From CAVYWD01 sp963772225 (GTDB lineage Bacteria > Myxococcota > Myxococcia > Myxococcales > UBA5297): a DNA stretch of 64,000 nucleotides. The translations under genes were made by a program, and so were the position numbers. A model generated the notes under the pieces. It did not search any database. It saw only the letters and a program-made list of their open reading frames with translations, and had not been told where the DNA came from. Location: NCBI GenBank assembly GCA_963772225.1, contig CAVYWD010000002.1, positions 496,001-560,000 of the forward strand, in the 5' to 3' direction. Below are positions 20,789 to 29,329 of the stretch, piece after piece (position 1 is the first letter of the stretch; each line of letters begins with the position of its first letter).

Positions 20789-22377
20789 GCCCCTCGGCGC
20801 CTACGACAGCCCGTCGAGAGCCCACCCCGCAAGACGAGCGGGGTACGCCGCCGCTTCGCCGAACGCCGACCATTTCGACAATCGCGCGCGCCGGAAAGAA
20901 GCCGTCGGTCGAGGATGTCCTGGCCCTCCTTCACGGAGCGCGGCTCCTCGGTCCCTGGTCCACGCCGTGGCAAGACGAGGAGCCTTCGGACCGCGCCACC
21001 CGGAAAGCGCTTCCTCTGCGACGCTTCGCCCTCGTCGTGGTCGCCGGCGCGCTTCTGGGGCTGGGAATTCTGCTCGTTCGCGCCGGACGACAGCGACAGG
21101 AAGAGCGCGAGCAGGCGACGCTCACCTCCGAGCTGCGCGAGTTCTTGCTCCACGGTGAGCTCGCCCTGGCGGAAAGGCGGGTCGCCTCGCTCTGCAGCAC
21201 GCCGCCGCGGTGCGCTCAGCTTCCCCCGGAGACGCGCGCTCTGGTCGCGCGGGCACAAGCGACGCTCTATCGGTGGCACGACGCCGACCCGGCTCGCCTC
21301 GCCGCCATCGAGGCGATGGCCGCTCCAGCCGAATCGGTTGACCTGGCGGTCAAGAATGCCCTGCTCGAGAGCGCCGAAAGGTGGAGCGCCGACATCAACG
21401 GCCTGGAGGCATTGGCCCGGAACGACATCGCCGGCTGCGACGCGCTTTACCTCGTGGCGCTGGCCAGGGCGCGCGCGGGCAATCTCCCGGCGGCCGTCGC
21501 CGCTTTCCGCGCGGCCAACGAACGCGGGCCCGCCCACCTCCCGTACCTTGCTCTTCAAGTCCAGGCGCTCGACGACTCAGGGCTCCCGGTCAGCGCGCTG
21601 CGCGTGGCGAGGCGAATGGCGTCCATCTCCGACAAGTCGCCCTGGACGAAGTGGGCGCTTTCTCTCGCCGGCGCCGATTCGCCGAGCAATCCGCCGGGCA
21701 CACCGGACCCGAGTCCGGCCGCCGAGCCGCCTGTCCTTCGTATGCTCAAAGCGCTGCACCGGGGAATCCCGCCGGAGGGGCTCGCGCCCGGCCCCGAGAT
21801 TCTGCGCGACAGCGTCGATCGGCTCATCGTCCGCGGAGAATTCCCTGGGGCTCGAAGGCTGCTGGGCGACCCTCGCGCGCACGCGGGCCCGGCGCTCCTG
21901 GCTCGCCTGGCTTGGAGCGAGGGAAGGCTGGACGAGGCCGCCTCGCTGGTCCCCTCGAGCAACGAAGCCGACCCTCTCGCGCGGCTCCTCGTGGTCAAAA
22001 GACTGCGGAGCCAGAATGACCTCGACGGCGCGAGGAGCATTCTGGATGCCCTGGAGCGCGACTGGGGTGGGGCCTGGCCAATCGCGTCCGAGCGAATGGC
22101 GCTTTGGCTTTCAGACGACCGCGAGCGTCCATCGCTCCGGTCGCGCAAGGCACTCGAGGCGCTCATTCCGGCCGAGCCTCGCAGCCCAGTGGCCGTGCAG
22201 CGCTGGCTCCTCCTCGCTCGTCTGGAGATGAGAATGGGGACCCCGGCGTCGGCGCGGCGGCTCGCCCAGCGCGCTTTCGAAGCAGACTCGGAGAATGTCG
22301 AAGCCCGCACCCTCCTCAAGAGGCTGGAGCATTCGAGTGAGCGTGCGTCGAGATTTGGGAAGCCGGGACGCCGATGA
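20785..22377 (+). CDS. Membrane-anchored TPR-like protein of the cytochrome operon
   Basis: 530 residues. A soluble N-terminal 75 residues (with SVEDVLALLHGARLLGPW) precedes one membrane helix (FALVVVAGALLGLGILLV, about residues 80-97), followed by a long alpha-helical periplasmic part with repeated Ala/Leu/Arg-rich helix pairs (ALYLVALARARAGNLPAAVA, LLARLAWSEGRLDEAASLV), which resembles degenerate TPR solenoids. No cofactor motif is visible. It overlaps both neighbours by ATGA (20785-20788 and 22374-22377), so it is made together with the b-cytochrome fusion and the 30-heme protein. A scaffold or assembly role is inferred only from this coupling. Confidence 0.72.
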   Translation: MSPSAPTTARREPTPQDERGTPPLRRTPTISTIARAGKKPSVEDVLALLHGARLLGPWSTPWQDEEPSDRATRKALPLRRFALVVVAGALLGLGILLVRAGRQRQEEREQATLTSELREFLLHGELALAERRVASLCSTPPRCAQLPPETRALVARAQATLYRWHDADPARLAAIEAMAAPAESVDLAVKNALLESAERWSADINGLEALARNDIAGCDALYLVALARARAGNLPAAVAAFRAANERGPAHLPYLALQVQALDDSGLPVSALRVARRMASISDKSPWTKWALSLAGADSPSNPPGTPDPSPAAEPPVLRMLKALHRGIPPEGLAPGPEILRDSVDRLIVRGEFPGARRLLGDPRAHAGPALLARLAWSEGRLDEAASLVPSSNEADPLARLLVVKRLRSQNDLDGARSILDALERDWGGAWPIASERMALWLSDDRERPSLRSRKALEALIPAEPRSPVAVQRWLLLARLEMRMGTPASARRLAQRAFEADSENVEARTLLKRLEHSSERASRFGKPGRR

Positions 22378-24908
22378 GCAGCGTTCGAAGGAGCGCGCTC
22401 CTCGGCATTCTCGCGCTGGCGCTCTCGACCGCGAGCGGGACCGCGCTCGCCCAGTCGTTCTTTCGCGTGGCCCCCGCACCGTTGTCGCAGCCGCACGCGT
22501 CCCTCGACAGCGCCGACAAGTGCGACAAGTGCCATGAGCTCGGCCAAGGCGTGCCCAACGCCAAGTGCCTGGACTGCCACAAAGACCTCGCCATTCAGCT
22601 CATCGCAGGAAGGAGCCTGCACAAGGAATTCAAAGACAACTGCCGCGGCTGCCATCGCGAGCACCGCGGGCGAGAGCGCGATCTGGTCGACTGGACCCCG
22701 CTGGGCGGGCGCGAAGCCTTTGACCACCGGCGGACGGGCTTCGAGCTCAGCGGCCACCACCAGCGGCTGGCTTGCACGGCCTGCCATCGCAAGCGAGCTG
22801 AATCGGGGCGCCCCTTCTACCTCGGTCTCTCGACCGAGTGTTCCTCCTGCCACTTCGATGAGCACCGCGGGCAGCTCGGCCAAGATTGCAAGCAGTGCCA
22901 CGTCACGCTCAGCTTCATTCCAGCGCCGGGATTCTCGCATTCCAAGAAGTATCCGCTTCTGGGAAGGCACAAAAACGTCGCGTGCAAAGGCTGCCATCCG
23001 GTCAAGGAGGACCCGGAAGCCACGGAGGCTCCGACGCAGTTCTATCTTCAGTTCAAAGGCCTCGTTCACGACAGCTGCTCCGACTGCCACCGCGATCCGC
23101 ATCGCGGGCGCTTCGGCCCCGTCTGCATGCGCTGCCATACCCAAGGTGGCACCAGCAAGGTCGAGGTCCTCGAAAGCCGCGAGTTTCACGAAAAGGCGCG
23201 CTTCCACCTGGAGGGGGCCCATGCGAGCGCCCCTTGCAAGTCCTGCCATATGCAGCCGGGGGCAACGAAACCGCGCTATCGCGGACTCGCGTTCGAGCAC
23301 TGCAGCGATTGTCACCCGGACGCGCACCTCGGGCAGATCGTGGACGAGCAGAAACGCGGCCCGCCGGATTGCAAGCAGTGCCACGACCAGGAGTCTTTCC
23401 GGCCCCCGCACTTTGAGGCCGCTCAACACGAAAAGGGCAAGTTTCCCCTCAACGGCGAGCACCGCACGGTGGCCTGCTCGCTGTGCCACAAGAGCGACCC
23501 CAAGCTCGCCATTCGAATTCCAACCGATGTCCGCCGCGCCCTGCAGCAGGTCGGGCGCCCGATGCGATTCAGCCTGTCGCGGTTCGACATCCCCAATGCC
23601 GAGCGCTGCCAAACCTGCCACGCCGACCCCCACGCCGGGCAATTCCAAGCTCGAGTCCAGAAGGAGGGTTGTACCGGTTGTCACCGATCGAGCGCGTTGT
23701 CCCAGTTGAATTTCGACCACGCGCGAGACTCTCACTTCGCGCGCGACGGCAAACACGCGCAGGTCCCCTGTACCTCCTGCCACAAGGCCCCGGGGCCCCA
23801 GCAACCGGTTCGATTCAAGGGCACCCCCACCACCTGCTCCGCCTGCCACGCCGATCCTCACGTCGGCCAGCTCTCGCGTCATCCGGACCAACCCGCCGAG
23901 TGCAGCCGGTGCCACACGACGGCCGGCTTCAAGCCTGCGCGATTCGACCACCGCCCGCCGAACACCGAATTCTTGCTGGAGGGCAAGCACGCCAAGCTCG
24001 CCTGCGACAAATGCCACGCCGCCGTGACGGTCGAGGCCGGGCTGCAGATTCGCCGCTTCAAACCCATGCCGCGAAGCTGCAGCGGCTGCCATGCCGACTT
24101 CCACCACGGGAAATTCCAAAACTTTGCGCCCCAAGACTTGCAGCGGCCTCCAGACAGCGACCTGCCTCTCCAAGCGGGCGAGAGCCGCTGCGACGCTTGC
24201 CACGCGGTGAGCGGTTGGAAGCCCGCTCAATTCGACCACGCAAAGACCGGACATCCGCTGGAAGGCGCACACGTCCAGGCCGAATGCGATGGCTGCCACC
24301 ACGGCAACTACCAAATCCCCGTGCCTCGAAGCTGCGGCGCGTGCCACCTCGATCCCCACGGAACGAAGCTGGGCGGGAACTGCAGCGCGTGTCACGACCA
24401 CGATTCCTGGAAGGCCCTCTTCAGCCCGGAGGCGCACGACCGCACCAATTTCCCGCTCAGCGGCCGGCACGCGCTGATCCCCTGCGAGGAGTGCCACCTC
24501 GACGTGCGGGATCGCAACTTCGGCCGCGCCACGGTCGACTGCATCGGATGCCACCAGCAGGATCGGCAGCGGGCCGCGCTCTCGACGCTGGACCACGACG
24601 CCAACGCCGTGGGAACGGATTGCGCCTTCTGCCACGACACTTGGCGCTTCTCGCCGGCGCGCTTCCCCGAGCACGACCGCTGTTTCCAGCTCAGCGCGGG
24701 CCCGCACGCGGGGATGCGCTGCACCAGCTGCCATACGACGCTCGTCGGCGCCCGCGCGCTCGGCACCTGCCAGACGAATACCGCCGCCTGCACGAATTGC
24801 CACCAGCACACCTGCGACCGAACCGACCTACTTCACGTCAAGGTTCCGGGCTACGACTGCAAGAGCCGCAAGTGTTACGAATGCCACCGATTCGTCGGTT
24901 CCCCTTGA
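22374..24908 (+). CDS. 30-heme c-type cytochrome
   Basis: 844 residues with a Sec signal peptide (ALALSTASGTALAQ) and thirty CxxCH heme-binding motifs, the first CDKCH and the last CYECH. Modules recur roughly every 60-75 residues: C-x-x-CH-x-[DA]-x-H-x-G-x-[FL], a second CxxCH, then an F-[DE]-H-x-x-x-x-[FY]-x-L-x-G-x-H segment leading to a further CxxCH, so most hemes have nearby His for the distal ligand. Such a wire-like multiheme protein resides in the periplasm or outside the cell and moves electrons over long distances. It is flanked by a membrane b-cytochrome fusion and by a multiheme lipoprotein plus barrel, suggesting a conduit. No outer-membrane anchor is visible. Confidence 0.92.
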   Translation: MSSVRRSALLGILALALSTASGTALAQSFFRVAPAPLSQPHASLDSADKCDKCHELGQGVPNAKCLDCHKDLAIQLIAGRSLHKEFKDNCRGCHREHRGRERDLVDWTPLGGREAFDHRRTGFELSGHHQRLACTACHRKRAESGRPFYLGLSTECSSCHFDEHRGQLGQDCKQCHVTLSFIPAPGFSHSKKYPLLGRHKNVACKGCHPVKEDPEATEAPTQFYLQFKGLVHDSCSDCHRDPHRGRFGPVCMRCHTQGGTSKVEVLESREFHEKARFHLEGAHASAPCKSCHMQPGATKPRYRGLAFEHCSDCHPDAHLGQIVDEQKRGPPDCKQCHDQESFRPPHFEAAQHEKGKFPLNGEHRTVACSLCHKSDPKLAIRIPTDVRRALQQVGRPMRFSLSRFDIPNAERCQTCHADPHAGQFQARVQKEGCTGCHRSSALSQLNFDHARDSHFARDGKHAQVPCTSCHKAPGPQQPVRFKGTPTTCSACHADPHVGQLSRHPDQPAECSRCHTTAGFKPARFDHRPPNTEFLLEGKHAKLACDKCHAAVTVEAGLQIRRFKPMPRSCSGCHADFHHGKFQNFAPQDLQRPPDSDLPLQAGESRCDACHAVSGWKPAQFDHAKTGHPLEGAHVQAECDGCHHGNYQIPVPRSCGACHLDPHGTKLGGNCSACHDHDSWKALFSPEAHDRTNFPLSGRHALIPCEECHLDVRDRNFGRATVDCIGCHQQDRQRAALSTLDHDANAVGTDCAFCHDTWRFSPARFPEHDRCFQLSAGPHAGMRCTSCHTTLVGARALGTCQTNTAACTNCHQHTCDRTDLLHVKVPGYDCKSRKCYECHRFVGSP

Positions 24909-24922
24909 ACGAGGGATGCTCC

Positions 24923-25693
24923 ATGCGCCTGCCCGAGCTCACCGCCGCCACGCTTCTTCTCCTCGGGAGCTGTACTCAAGAGAGCGCGCCGCTCGCTCCG
25001 TCGAATACGGCGATGACCGCCGAGCTGCACGACCCCTACTTCCCCATTAACTCAGGCGCCCACGACGGCGCGGACTGCAACGCCTGTCACGGCGGCTTCG
25101 ATTCCTTCGAGGACTTCACCTGCCTCACTTGCCACACCGAGGCCACGACCGCCACTCAGCACGCCGGCCAAGACCAATATGTCTACGTCAGCCAGAACTG
25201 CTACCTCTGTCACCCCCACGGCGAGCCGAACTTCAATCATTCGCCCTACTTCCCCATCGACTCGGGGAGCCTGCACGGAAACCTTCTTTGCGCCTCCTGT
25301 CACGTGAACCCAGCAGACCGCGACACCGTCGACTGCATCTCTTGTCACACCGACGCGACCACGGCGCCGGCTCATGCCGACGTCGGCGGATATCAGACTC
25401 AGAATAGCCTGTGTCTTCGCTGCCATGCGGACGCGCAAGTGTCCCCCGTCGCGAAACACCTGCCTTTCGACATCGCCAAAGGCGACCACCATCTCGCCGC
25501 CTGCCTCACGTGCCATCCGCAGCTGCGCACCGACAAACCCTGGGGCGCCGATTTTGACGTCCAGTACGTCGATTGCCTGACTTGCCACCTGCAGCCGGAC
25601 ATGGATTCCAAGCACGGCGGGGTGCAGGGGTACGCGTATAAGTCCTCGAGCTGTCTCGCGGCAGGTTGCCACCCGGACGGAAAGCTGCCATGA
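24923..25693 (+). CDS. Nine-heme outer-membrane lipoprotein cytochrome
   Basis: 256 residues with a lipoprotein signal (TLLLLGSC, lipidated Cys17). Eight CxxCH motifs (CNACH, CLTCH, CYLCH, CASCH, CISCH, CLRCH, CLTCH, CLTCH) are followed by an unusual C-x4-CH (CLAAGCH) near the C-terminus, giving up to nine hemes. Two internal modules are related: HDPYFPINSG-x-H-x-GADC near residue 36 and HSPYFPIDSGSLHGNLLC near residue 107, so the protein arose by duplication. It begins 14 bases after the 30-heme gene and overlaps the barrel gene (ATGA at 25690-25693). As a lipidated cytochrome next to a barrel it is the best candidate for the outer-membrane module of an electron conduit. Confidence 0.9.
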   Translation: MRLPELTAATLLLLGSCTQESAPLAPSNTAMTAELHDPYFPINSGAHDGADCNACHGGFDSFEDFTCLTCHTEATTATQHAGQDQYVYVSQNCYLCHPHGEPNFNHSPYFPIDSGSLHGNLLCASCHVNPADRDTVDCISCHTDATTAPAHADVGGYQTQNSLCLRCHADAQVSPVAKHLPFDIAKGDHHLAACLTCHPQLRTDKPWGADFDVQYVDCLTCHLQPDMDSKHGGVQGYAYKSSSCLAAGCHPDGKLP

Positions 25694-27315
25694 GAACGGC
25701 TCTCTTCGCCGCGCTCGCCTTGTTGCCGCTATTCACGGCGCAGGCGCGTCCGCGACCCGCACGGACGGAATTCGGCAGAGTGGTCTATTCCACTTTCGGA
25801 AGGGCCTACCTCGACCGAGGCCGCCGGCAAGGGCTCGTTGCGGGGGCGGAGCTTTCACTCCAGCGCCAAGGCAACGCGGTGGGGACTTGCCAAGTCGAAT
25901 GGGTGGACGAGGACCACGCCACCTGCGTCGGCGAGGACATCCGCCGCGGAGACACCATTCGCAATTCTCCGGCGAACGCTCGCCCGCCGCAAGGCGAGCG
26001 CCCGGTCCTTTCCGCGCAGGAGCTCGAAAGGCGGCGCTCTGCGCTCGCTCAAGTGCCCTTTCTCAAGGTGGAGTCCAAGCCCACGGCCGCGCTTCCCGGC
26101 CGGGGCCCAAGGATTGAGGTAACCCTCGGTCATCAAACCTGGGCGAGCCTGGCCACTCCGGGCGGCGGCTTCAATCAGGAGCGGCTCGATCTGGCCTTGT
26201 CCACGCCTCCGCTCTTGGGCGGGCTGCGCTTCTTGGGAAACGGCACGGTGGCTTGGTGGAGTAACCGGCCAACCACGGCGCGCTATCTGCCCGGCAGCTC
26301 CACGCAAATCTGGATTCGCCAGGCGGAGCTCACCAATCATGGGAGCTCGTCGCTCGAGCTTTCCGCAGGACGTCTCTCACCGTGGAATACGCCGGGGCTC
26401 GTCGCGCTCGACGGGGCGCAGCTCGGCTGGGCCTCCTCGGACCGAAAGCTGGCGGCCGGAATCTTCGGCGGCGCCCTCCCCGATCCGGTCTCGCTTTTGC
26501 CGGACGATCGGTGGATCGGCGGAGTCTACTACTCGGCGGAGCACGAAAGCTCCCAGTCGAGCTTCAGGCTTCGACACCAGGCGCGCGTCGACGTCTGCCG
26601 CATCGACGGCGAAGTGTCGATGATCGAGGCCCAGCTCGAAGTGGACGCCCAACTCGGAGCCTGGGCGGAGACGAGCCTCGGCATGCGCGGCGTTTACTTC
26701 AGCGGCACGACGGCGATACAAGCCGCTCACGTCGATTTCACCGCCCGCCCGAGCGCGACGCTGAGCCTGTCGGGCTCGATTCGTCAAACGAGCGCCGATC
26801 CGGAGTTGCTCAAGTTCGACCCCGAGGCCTTCGACCAAGGGTCTCGTCGCGCCGAGCTCTCGGCGCGTTGGGCGGCGACGCCGTCGCTCTCGCTGGGGAT
26901 GACCAGCGGCACCGATTTCGAAGCGACGACGAACCTTCAACGAGGCTACGTCGGCCCTGAGCTCGCGCTGCCCCGAGCTTTCGGAAACCACGGCGGGCTC
27001 GCGGTTGGGTATCAGCAAGATTTCGGTTGGTCTCAGGGGCGCCTGGGCTTCCTTCAGCTGACGGGGCAGGCCCTTTCCCGCGTGCAGCTCGTCGGACGGT
27101 TTTCCTACTTCGACTCCTATTCTCCGACCCAACCGCGGCTGCTGCGCGAGTTGGGAGCTTTCTTGAGCGCGAGGGCCCAGCTCACTCAATTCCTTGGGGT
27201 TCGCGGCTCGCTGCTCGTCCGCGGGGGGTTGGGCGGAAACTCCGCCTCGTCGGAGGACGGCACCGGCGAGCGCTTGGGCCTCGTCGGAGATTTGGCGCTG
27301 ACCGGGCGATTGTAG
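25690..27315 (+). CDS. Outer-membrane beta-barrel, putative conduit porin
   Basis: 541 residues with a signal peptide (ALALLPLFTAQA). The first ~100 mature residues form a small soluble domain with a Cys pair (GTCQVEWVDEDHATC). From about residue 140 the sequence alternates in amphipathic beta strands with short turns and long loops (EVTLGHQTWASLAT, LELSAGRLSPWNTPG, AAGIFGGALPDPVSLLPDD) and ends in LGLVGDLALTGRL. No CxxCH motif is present. I do not recognise an MtrB/PioB or Geobacter OmbB signature, so identification as the conduit porin is by topology and by the ATGA overlap with the nine-heme lipoprotein. Last gene of the operon. Confidence 0.72.
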   Translation: MRTALFAALALLPLFTAQARPRPARTEFGRVVYSTFGRAYLDRGRRQGLVAGAELSLQRQGNAVGTCQVEWVDEDHATCVGEDIRRGDTIRNSPANARPPQGERPVLSAQELERRRSALAQVPFLKVESKPTAALPGRGPRIEVTLGHQTWASLATPGGGFNQERLDLALSTPPLLGGLRFLGNGTVAWWSNRPTTARYLPGSSTQIWIRQAELTNHGSSSLELSAGRLSPWNTPGLVALDGAQLGWASSDRKLAAGIFGGALPDPVSLLPDDRWIGGVYYSAEHESSQSSFRLRHQARVDVCRIDGEVSMIEAQLEVDAQLGAWAETSLGMRGVYFSGTTAIQAAHVDFTARPSATLSLSGSIRQTSADPELLKFDPEAFDQGSRRAELSARWAATPSLSLGMTSGTDFEATTNLQRGYVGPELALPRAFGNHGGLAVGYQQDFGWSQGRLGFLQLTGQALSRVQLVGRFSYFDSYSPTQPRLLRELGAFLSARAQLTQFLGVRGSLLVRGGLGGNSASSEDGTGERLGLVGDLALTGRL

Positions 27316-27447
27316 CGAGCGCCGCGAGCGCCGGCTGCACCGGTGCCGACTCCGAATGCGCAGCCGGTCCCGGACGGACCGAAATCTCTCGCGCAGCGCA
27401 TCATAGTCCCTTCGGCGCGAAATCTTGTGCAGGCTGGCAAAGATTCC

Positions 27448-27505
27448 AGGCTCCAGGCCCCAGGAACTGCAGTGCCCGGAGCCTGGGGTCTGGGGTCTGG
27501 AGCCT
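27448..27505 (+). terminator. Long hairpin after the cytochrome operon
   Basis: AGGCTCCAGGCCCCAG (27448-27463) pairs with CTGGGGTCTGGAGCCT (27490-27505) with a single mismatch; the second arm is part of a short tandem repeat (CTGGGGT twice). It lies 132 bases past the barrel stop. No T tract, so termination is inferred. Confidence 0.5.
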
Positions 27506-27824
27506 AAGGCAACCCTCGTTTGTTCCGGCTCGGCCGGGTTAGGTGTTCGCGAGGTGGTCATGCCTCCTCGCGAGCACCTGCTCGGCGGTGATGTGCGCAA
27601 GATCGCGCAGGACCGCGGCGCGCCTCAGCCTCGCTCGAGGCCGAAGCGCGCCATTCCCAGAGGACGCGCTCGCGTCTCTTCCGCGGAGCCGCGACGGTCG
27701 CCGCATTGTGGGAGAGGGAGCGCTGCCTTCAACGCCTCACCGCCGTAGCGGAGCCTGGGCTGGGCTGCCCGGCCCCAGAGCCCTGGCCGCACTTGAATCT
27801 TTGCACACGAGTTGAAGGCGGAGC

Positions 27825-27865
27825 TAAAAAGCCCGGGGCCCGGCACGGGCGCCGGCCCCCGGGGC
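27825..27865 (-). terminator. Rho-independent terminator of the monoheme lipoprotein gene
   Basis: On the minus strand a GC hairpin (arms CCCCGGGGGCCGG and CCGGGCCCCGGG) is followed directly by five T residues (A run at 27826-27830 on the plus strand). It sits about 50 bases past the stop codon. Confidence 0.75.
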
Positions 27866-27913
27866 ATAGCCGAGGTCAGAATCTCGACTGCCGAGGTCTT
27901 CCAAGAATCCGGC

Positions 27914-28768
27914 TTACCCTGCGTCGGCCTCGGGGCTCCCTGCGTCGACACCTGAGCTTCCTGCGTCGGGCGGACCGGAAGGGTAGCCCCCGTCGCGATG
28001 GGGTCCAGGGTAACCACCATCGCGGTAGCCGTGGCCGCCGAAATCGGCCGTTCCCGTCTGTGGAGCCGGCGTCAGCGAGCGGAGATAGACGGTAAGTCCC
28101 TTGAGATCCGCGTCCGTTATCCCCGAGAACTTGTGGATTTGCGAGAACATCTGCTGAGTCACAATGTCGCTCTCGAAATAGCCGCCGTCGGGCACCTCGC
28201 CTTTGCGCAGCACCATGTCGAGGTCGCTGTCGCTGTAGCCGCCGGTCTGCTCGGGAGTGTGGGATATGCCCTTGTAGGTGTTGTTGGCGCTCGCGCCGTG
28301 GCAATTCGCACAGGTGGGGCCGCCGGATGAACCCGTTTGGCTGGGCGTGGTGTTGTACGCCGTGCTGCCCGCCGTCCATTCGTCCGCCGTGGCGGCCTCG
28401 ACCGTGAGCACCGAGGTGCCGCAAATGTTGCCGACCTGGGCGGTGATCGTCGTCGTTCCGGCCTTTCGTAGGGTGAGCATGGCCCCGCCCGTCACTGGGT
28501 CATCCGCGATCGAGACGATGGATGGATCCGCTGCGCTCCAGGTCAGCGTATTCGAGGCCACGCCAGAGACGATGGCGGGAACTTGATACGTGTGGCCGCT
28601 CTCGTAGGCGGAGTACATGGGCGAGAATGCAATGGTCAGCGCGTTCTCCGAGCATTTGCCGTCGCCGCCGCTGCTGTTGCTACTGCTACAACCCGCGGAA
28701 GATATGGCTCCAACGGCCGTCAAGAAGGCACCGATCACCAGTCTGGGGCTGCGTTCTTTCCACGACAT
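27914..28768 (-). CDS. Monoheme c-type lipoprotein with Ig-like domain
   Basis: 284 residues. Lipoprotein signal with Cys27 in SSAGC. Residues ~40-125 form a BIG2/Ig-like domain (VPAIVSGVASNTLTWSAADP, VTGGAMLTLRKAGTTTITA). A class-I cytochrome c domain follows with CANCHG and a probable distal Met in QQMFSQI, ending in LKGLTVYLRSL. The last ~45 residues are low-complexity, with two GGYP repeats (YRDGGYPGPHRDGGYP) and a DAG-rich terminus. A GGAGG ribosome-binding site precedes the ATG. It converges on the cytochrome operon and ends with its own terminator. Probably an outer-membrane or surface electron carrier, transcribed independently. Confidence 0.87.
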   Translation of the reverse strand: MSWKERSPRLVIGAFLTAVGAISSAGCSSSNSSGGDGKCSENALTIAFSPMYSAYESGHTYQVPAIVSGVASNTLTWSAADPSIVSIADDPVTGGAMLTLRKAGTTTITAQVGNICGTSVLTVEAATADEWTAGSTAYNTTPSQTGSSGGPTCANCHGASANNTYKGISHTPEQTGGYSDSDLDMVLRKGEVPDGGYFESDIVTQQMFSQIHKFSGITDADLKGLTVYLRSLTPAPQTGTADFGGHGYRDGGYPGPHRDGGYPSGPPDAGSSGVDAGSPEADAG

Positions 28769-29329
28769 TGGTCGAACCTCCTGGAAACCGATGTCCTCTG
28801 TCTGCTGAGGGCATCACGAGAATGAGGCGCAGCCGCCGCGGTGCTGCTCCGTTCGTGCGGTCGCCCGCCTTATCTGCGAGACGGCGGTCGAGCTCTACTT
28901 AGGCGAACATGGGGAAGGAGCGCTCCGACGAGGAAGTGGGTCAAGAGAAAGCGGAGCGGTCCTCTCGGCCGCTTGCCGCGCTGCGGCCCGGCGAGGCGGC
29001 ACCGCCCGAAATACAGGCCTATTTGCGAGCTCGAAGCGCCACTGCGTCTGCCGCCCAGCGCCAGCGCGGACAGCCTGAGGTCCCTGCGGAACGTGCCCGT
29101 CGATAATCCGCTCCCATTCCCCGGCGGAACCCGCCCATAGGGCCGGCCTCCTCCTGCGTTTCCTCGGGGAGTTGGGACAGTCACGCGCATCGTCGAGTTC
29201 GGGCGCTGGAGGGCCATGGTCCAGGAGAGCCCGGCCGACGAGTCGGGTAAACGACGTGCGCGAGCCATCCGGCGCTCACCGCCGGCTGCTTCAAGGAAAG
29301 CCCGTCGTCCGCGTGTGCAGTCGGGTTGG
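28769..29329. other. Intergenic region without recognisable gene
   Basis: 561 bases between the start of the monoheme lipoprotein gene and the end of the next minus-strand gene. It should hold the lipoprotein promoter. Short open frames exist in several phases, but none has a ribosome-binding site, recognisable motif or consistent codon bias. Confidence 0.5.

Larger units (their letters stand above)
27316..27913. other. Convergent intergenic region with two hairpins
   Basis: 598 bases between the barrel gene and the convergent monoheme lipoprotein gene. A long imperfect hairpin lies at 27448-27505 and a T-tailed minus-strand terminator at 27825-27865. The stretch 27510-27820 shows no convincing coding frame, RNA gene or repeat. 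Confidence 0.55.

Noticed and set aside
21555..24809. A long minus-strand open frame under the 30-heme cytochrome gene
   Set aside because: It has no domain, signal or ribosome-binding site, and its codon pattern follows from the cytochrome gene.
22374..25693. Regularly spaced similar sequences suggesting a CRISPR array
   Set aside because: The repeats are codons for heme-binding motifs within open reading frames, not identical DNA repeats.
28909..29106. Small plus-strand frame starting MGKERSDEEVGQEK
   Set aside because: No ribosome-binding site, no recognisable relative and not linked to a neighbour.
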